Below are positions 63,701 through 64,000 of a stretch of 64,000 nucleotides of DNA, one piece after another; within the stretch, counting starts at the first letter, position 1; every line of letters begins with the position of its first letter. This DNA comes from an uncultured Tenacibaculum sp. (GTDB taxonomy: Bacteria; Bacteroidota; Bacteroidia; Flavobacteriales; Flavobacteriaceae), in NCBI RefSeq assembly GCF_947499065.1, contig NZ_CANMMT010000003.1, positions 186,001 through 250,000 of the forward strand, in the 5' to 3' direction. A program made the translations under genes and the position numbers. The notes under the pieces are model-generated. The model was not told where the DNA came from and did not search any database. It saw only the letters and a program-made list of their open reading frames with translations.

Positions 63701-64000
63701 TCGACATCACTAGAAGTATCACCACTATCATTTGCTTGTACTACAAAATTATTAGCTGTATCTTGTGTTAAGTTTACAGAAAAACTCCAAGCATTTCCAC
63801 TAACAGTAGCAGAACCTAAAGAAACAGCATTGTCTGCAGTTCCATCATTATTAGAATCAGCATATGCATGTACAGTTACACCGTTTTTGGTATGAGTTCC
63901 AGAAATTGTTTGTGTTGCTGCATTTATAGTAATAGCTCCAGAGGGAGTTGTTACTACTGGAGTAGCAGTAGGTACTGAAGAAACACTAACGGTTCTTGTG
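60715..64000 (-). CDS. T9SS-secreted repeat protein with type A sorting domain (5' end outside window)
   Basis: At least 1095 residues visible; the frame is open to the right edge, so the N-terminus is missing. It has six or more copies of a 101-residue bacterial Ig-like repeat (GAITVNAATQTISGTLTENG, VTVHAYADTNNDGTADNTTS, LGSATVSGNAWSFSVNLTAD, FVVQAEDSAGNTSSDVDVPT) at 62180-63990, then beta domains with ATNNSWNTASNWNTNSVPVA, and a type A sorting domain (LNSDLGNMSKKIILE). C-terminal half homologous to the gene at 57526. Long Ig-like stalks are typical of adhesins. Peptide B follows 20 bp later. Confidence 0.93.
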   Translation of the reverse strand, partial: TRTVSVSSVPTATPVVTTPSGAITINAATQTISGTHTKNGVTVHAYADSNNDGTADNAVSLGSATVSGNAWSFSVNLTQDTANNFVVQANDSGDTSSDVDVPTITEDSTSPANPIVTTPSGAITVNAATQTISGTLTENGVTVHAYADANNDGTADNTASLGSATVSGNTWSLSVNLTADTANNFVVQAEDSAGNTSSDVDVPTITEDSTSPANPIVTTPSGAITVNAATQTISGTLTENGVTVHAYADTNNDGTADNTTSLGSATVSGNAWSFSVNLTADTANNFVVQAEDSAGNTSSDVDAPTITEDSTSPANPIVITPSGAITVNAATQTISGTLTENGVIVHAYADANNDGTADNTTSLGSATVSGNAWSFSVNLTADTPNNFVVQAEDSAGNTSSDVDVPTITEDSTSPANPIVTTPSGAITVNAATQTISGSHTENGVTVHAYADANNDGTADNTTSLGSATVSGNAWSFNVNLTTDTANNFVVRAEDSTGNTSSDVDIPTITEDSTSPANPIVTTPSGAVTINADTQTISGSHAENGVIVHAYVDANNDGTADNSVSLGSATVSGNAWSFNVNLTQNSINNFVVQAEDDAGNTSSYIDVPTITETSAITWTGATNNSWNTASNWNTNSVPVATSNVTIPNGITNYPTISSSVTVNSINIASGASLIANASVTGTTTYSRNLPTTNWYLVSAPVSGETQQDAIANHTFATGSGSNIGIGAFTNNGPTPWVYATNATTGPLVSGAGVSMKLAASGDVSITGSLNTSNISFPIATGSRNNFNLIGNPYTSFVNSSTFAVANTGLLSEETVWLWDGSQYVTYNAVSPIQIAPAQGFFVEASGSGNVTFATANQSHQGSDTFMKQAPKTSFELFVSEGKNKKSTKVFFIDGKTKGFDNGYDSKMYGGVNHKFAVFTELLNDNEGKKLAIQTLPNSDIEKIVIPVGLISDGDKEITFSINSQNLPSDTQIFLEDRINNKFINLSEGEHTVSLTNATKGIGQFYIHTTAQKLNTPSTSLENVSMYKSDVQEITVAGLRAKANIKVYSILGKEIVNTNINSNGVSRITLPVLASGVYIVKLNSDLGNMSKKIILE
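62180..63990. repeat. Six tandem repeats of about 303 bp
   Basis: Each unit encodes one Ig-like domain and the units are nearly identical at the DNA level (e.g. CAGAAATTGTTTGTGT recurs at about 62393, 62693, 62995, 63298, 63601, 63901). The near-silent drift shows recent expansion by unequal recombination; copy number can be expected to vary between strains. Spacing is 300-306 bp owing to small in-frame indels. The array may extend beyond the window. Confidence 0.85.

Noticed and set aside
62513..63895. A 460-residue plus-strand open frame made of repeats
   Set aside because: It is the exact antisense of the Ig-like repeats of the T9SS protein; the composition (Ala/Val/Ser/Pro blocks such as TVIAPEGVVTIGFAGLVESS) is an artefact of the repeated opposite strand.
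62180..63990. CRISPR array
   Set aside because: Repeats are 303 bp, coding and contiguous, with no short direct repeats separated by unique spacers; no CRISPR array was seen anywhere in the window.

Overview
The window is about 64 kb of AT-rich DNA from a member of the Bacteroidota, most likely a marine Flavobacteriaceae (Tenacibaculum/Polaribacter-like; the genus is inference). The evidence is type IX secretion sorting domains, a PorP/SprF protein with its OmpA partner, a TonB-dependent receptor with a carboxypeptidase-like N-terminal domain, a tmRNA whose tag ends NYALAA, TAnnTTTG-type promoters and weak Shine-Dalgarno use.

Left accessory region (1-21 kb). The left edge holds a contractile tail-sheath gene, the inner end of a probable extracellular contractile injection system. 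Next come a TlpA-like lipoprotein and a membrane-anchored LuxR-type regulator, then a field of very small genes (5-10.3 kb): small membrane proteins, two Cys-containing peptides with a double-glycine leader, and a probable small RNA. The sheath gene, both peptides and the small RNA share one promoter layout that I could align by hand: a 5-bp element near ACGGT, 17 bp, a second copy, exactly 30 bp, then a TAnnTT(T/C)(G/A) element. This looks like a regulon with a LytTR-like direct-repeat operator (22-bp period). From 10.4 to 15 kb there is a decayed cassette-like region: single genes separated by imperfect inverted repeats, duplicated fragments, the C-terminal end of a tyrosine recombinase, and genes broken by nonsense or frameshift changes. 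From 15 to 21 kb lies a RADAR anti-phage operon (rdrA ATPase, rdrB adenosine deaminase) preceded by an AbiV-family gene; rdrA carries an in-frame stop.

Core region (21.5-57 kb). This part is conserved-looking: ssrA (tmRNA), a lysine/alanine dehydrogenase-family enzyme, CreD with its HTH partner, two transglutaminase-like proteins, kdsA, secreted M28 and S8 peptidases, a TonB receptor/phytase pair for phytate use, a LytS/LytR-type two-component pair, a giant alpha-2-macroglobulin-like protein, the gliding/T9SS-associated triplet (OmpA, PorP/SprF, CHU_C protein) and mpl for peptidoglycan recycling.

Right region (55-64 kb). Two large T9SS cargo proteins, the second cut by the window edge and built of about 303-bp near-identical repeats, are each followed within about 20 bp by a 55-residue peptide gene. 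The two peptides differ by one residue. Downstream are a PqqD-HPr-kinase-like protein and a nucleotidyltransferase, a pairing known from peptide-modification loci. This may be an undescribed peptide system coupled to T9SS cargo.
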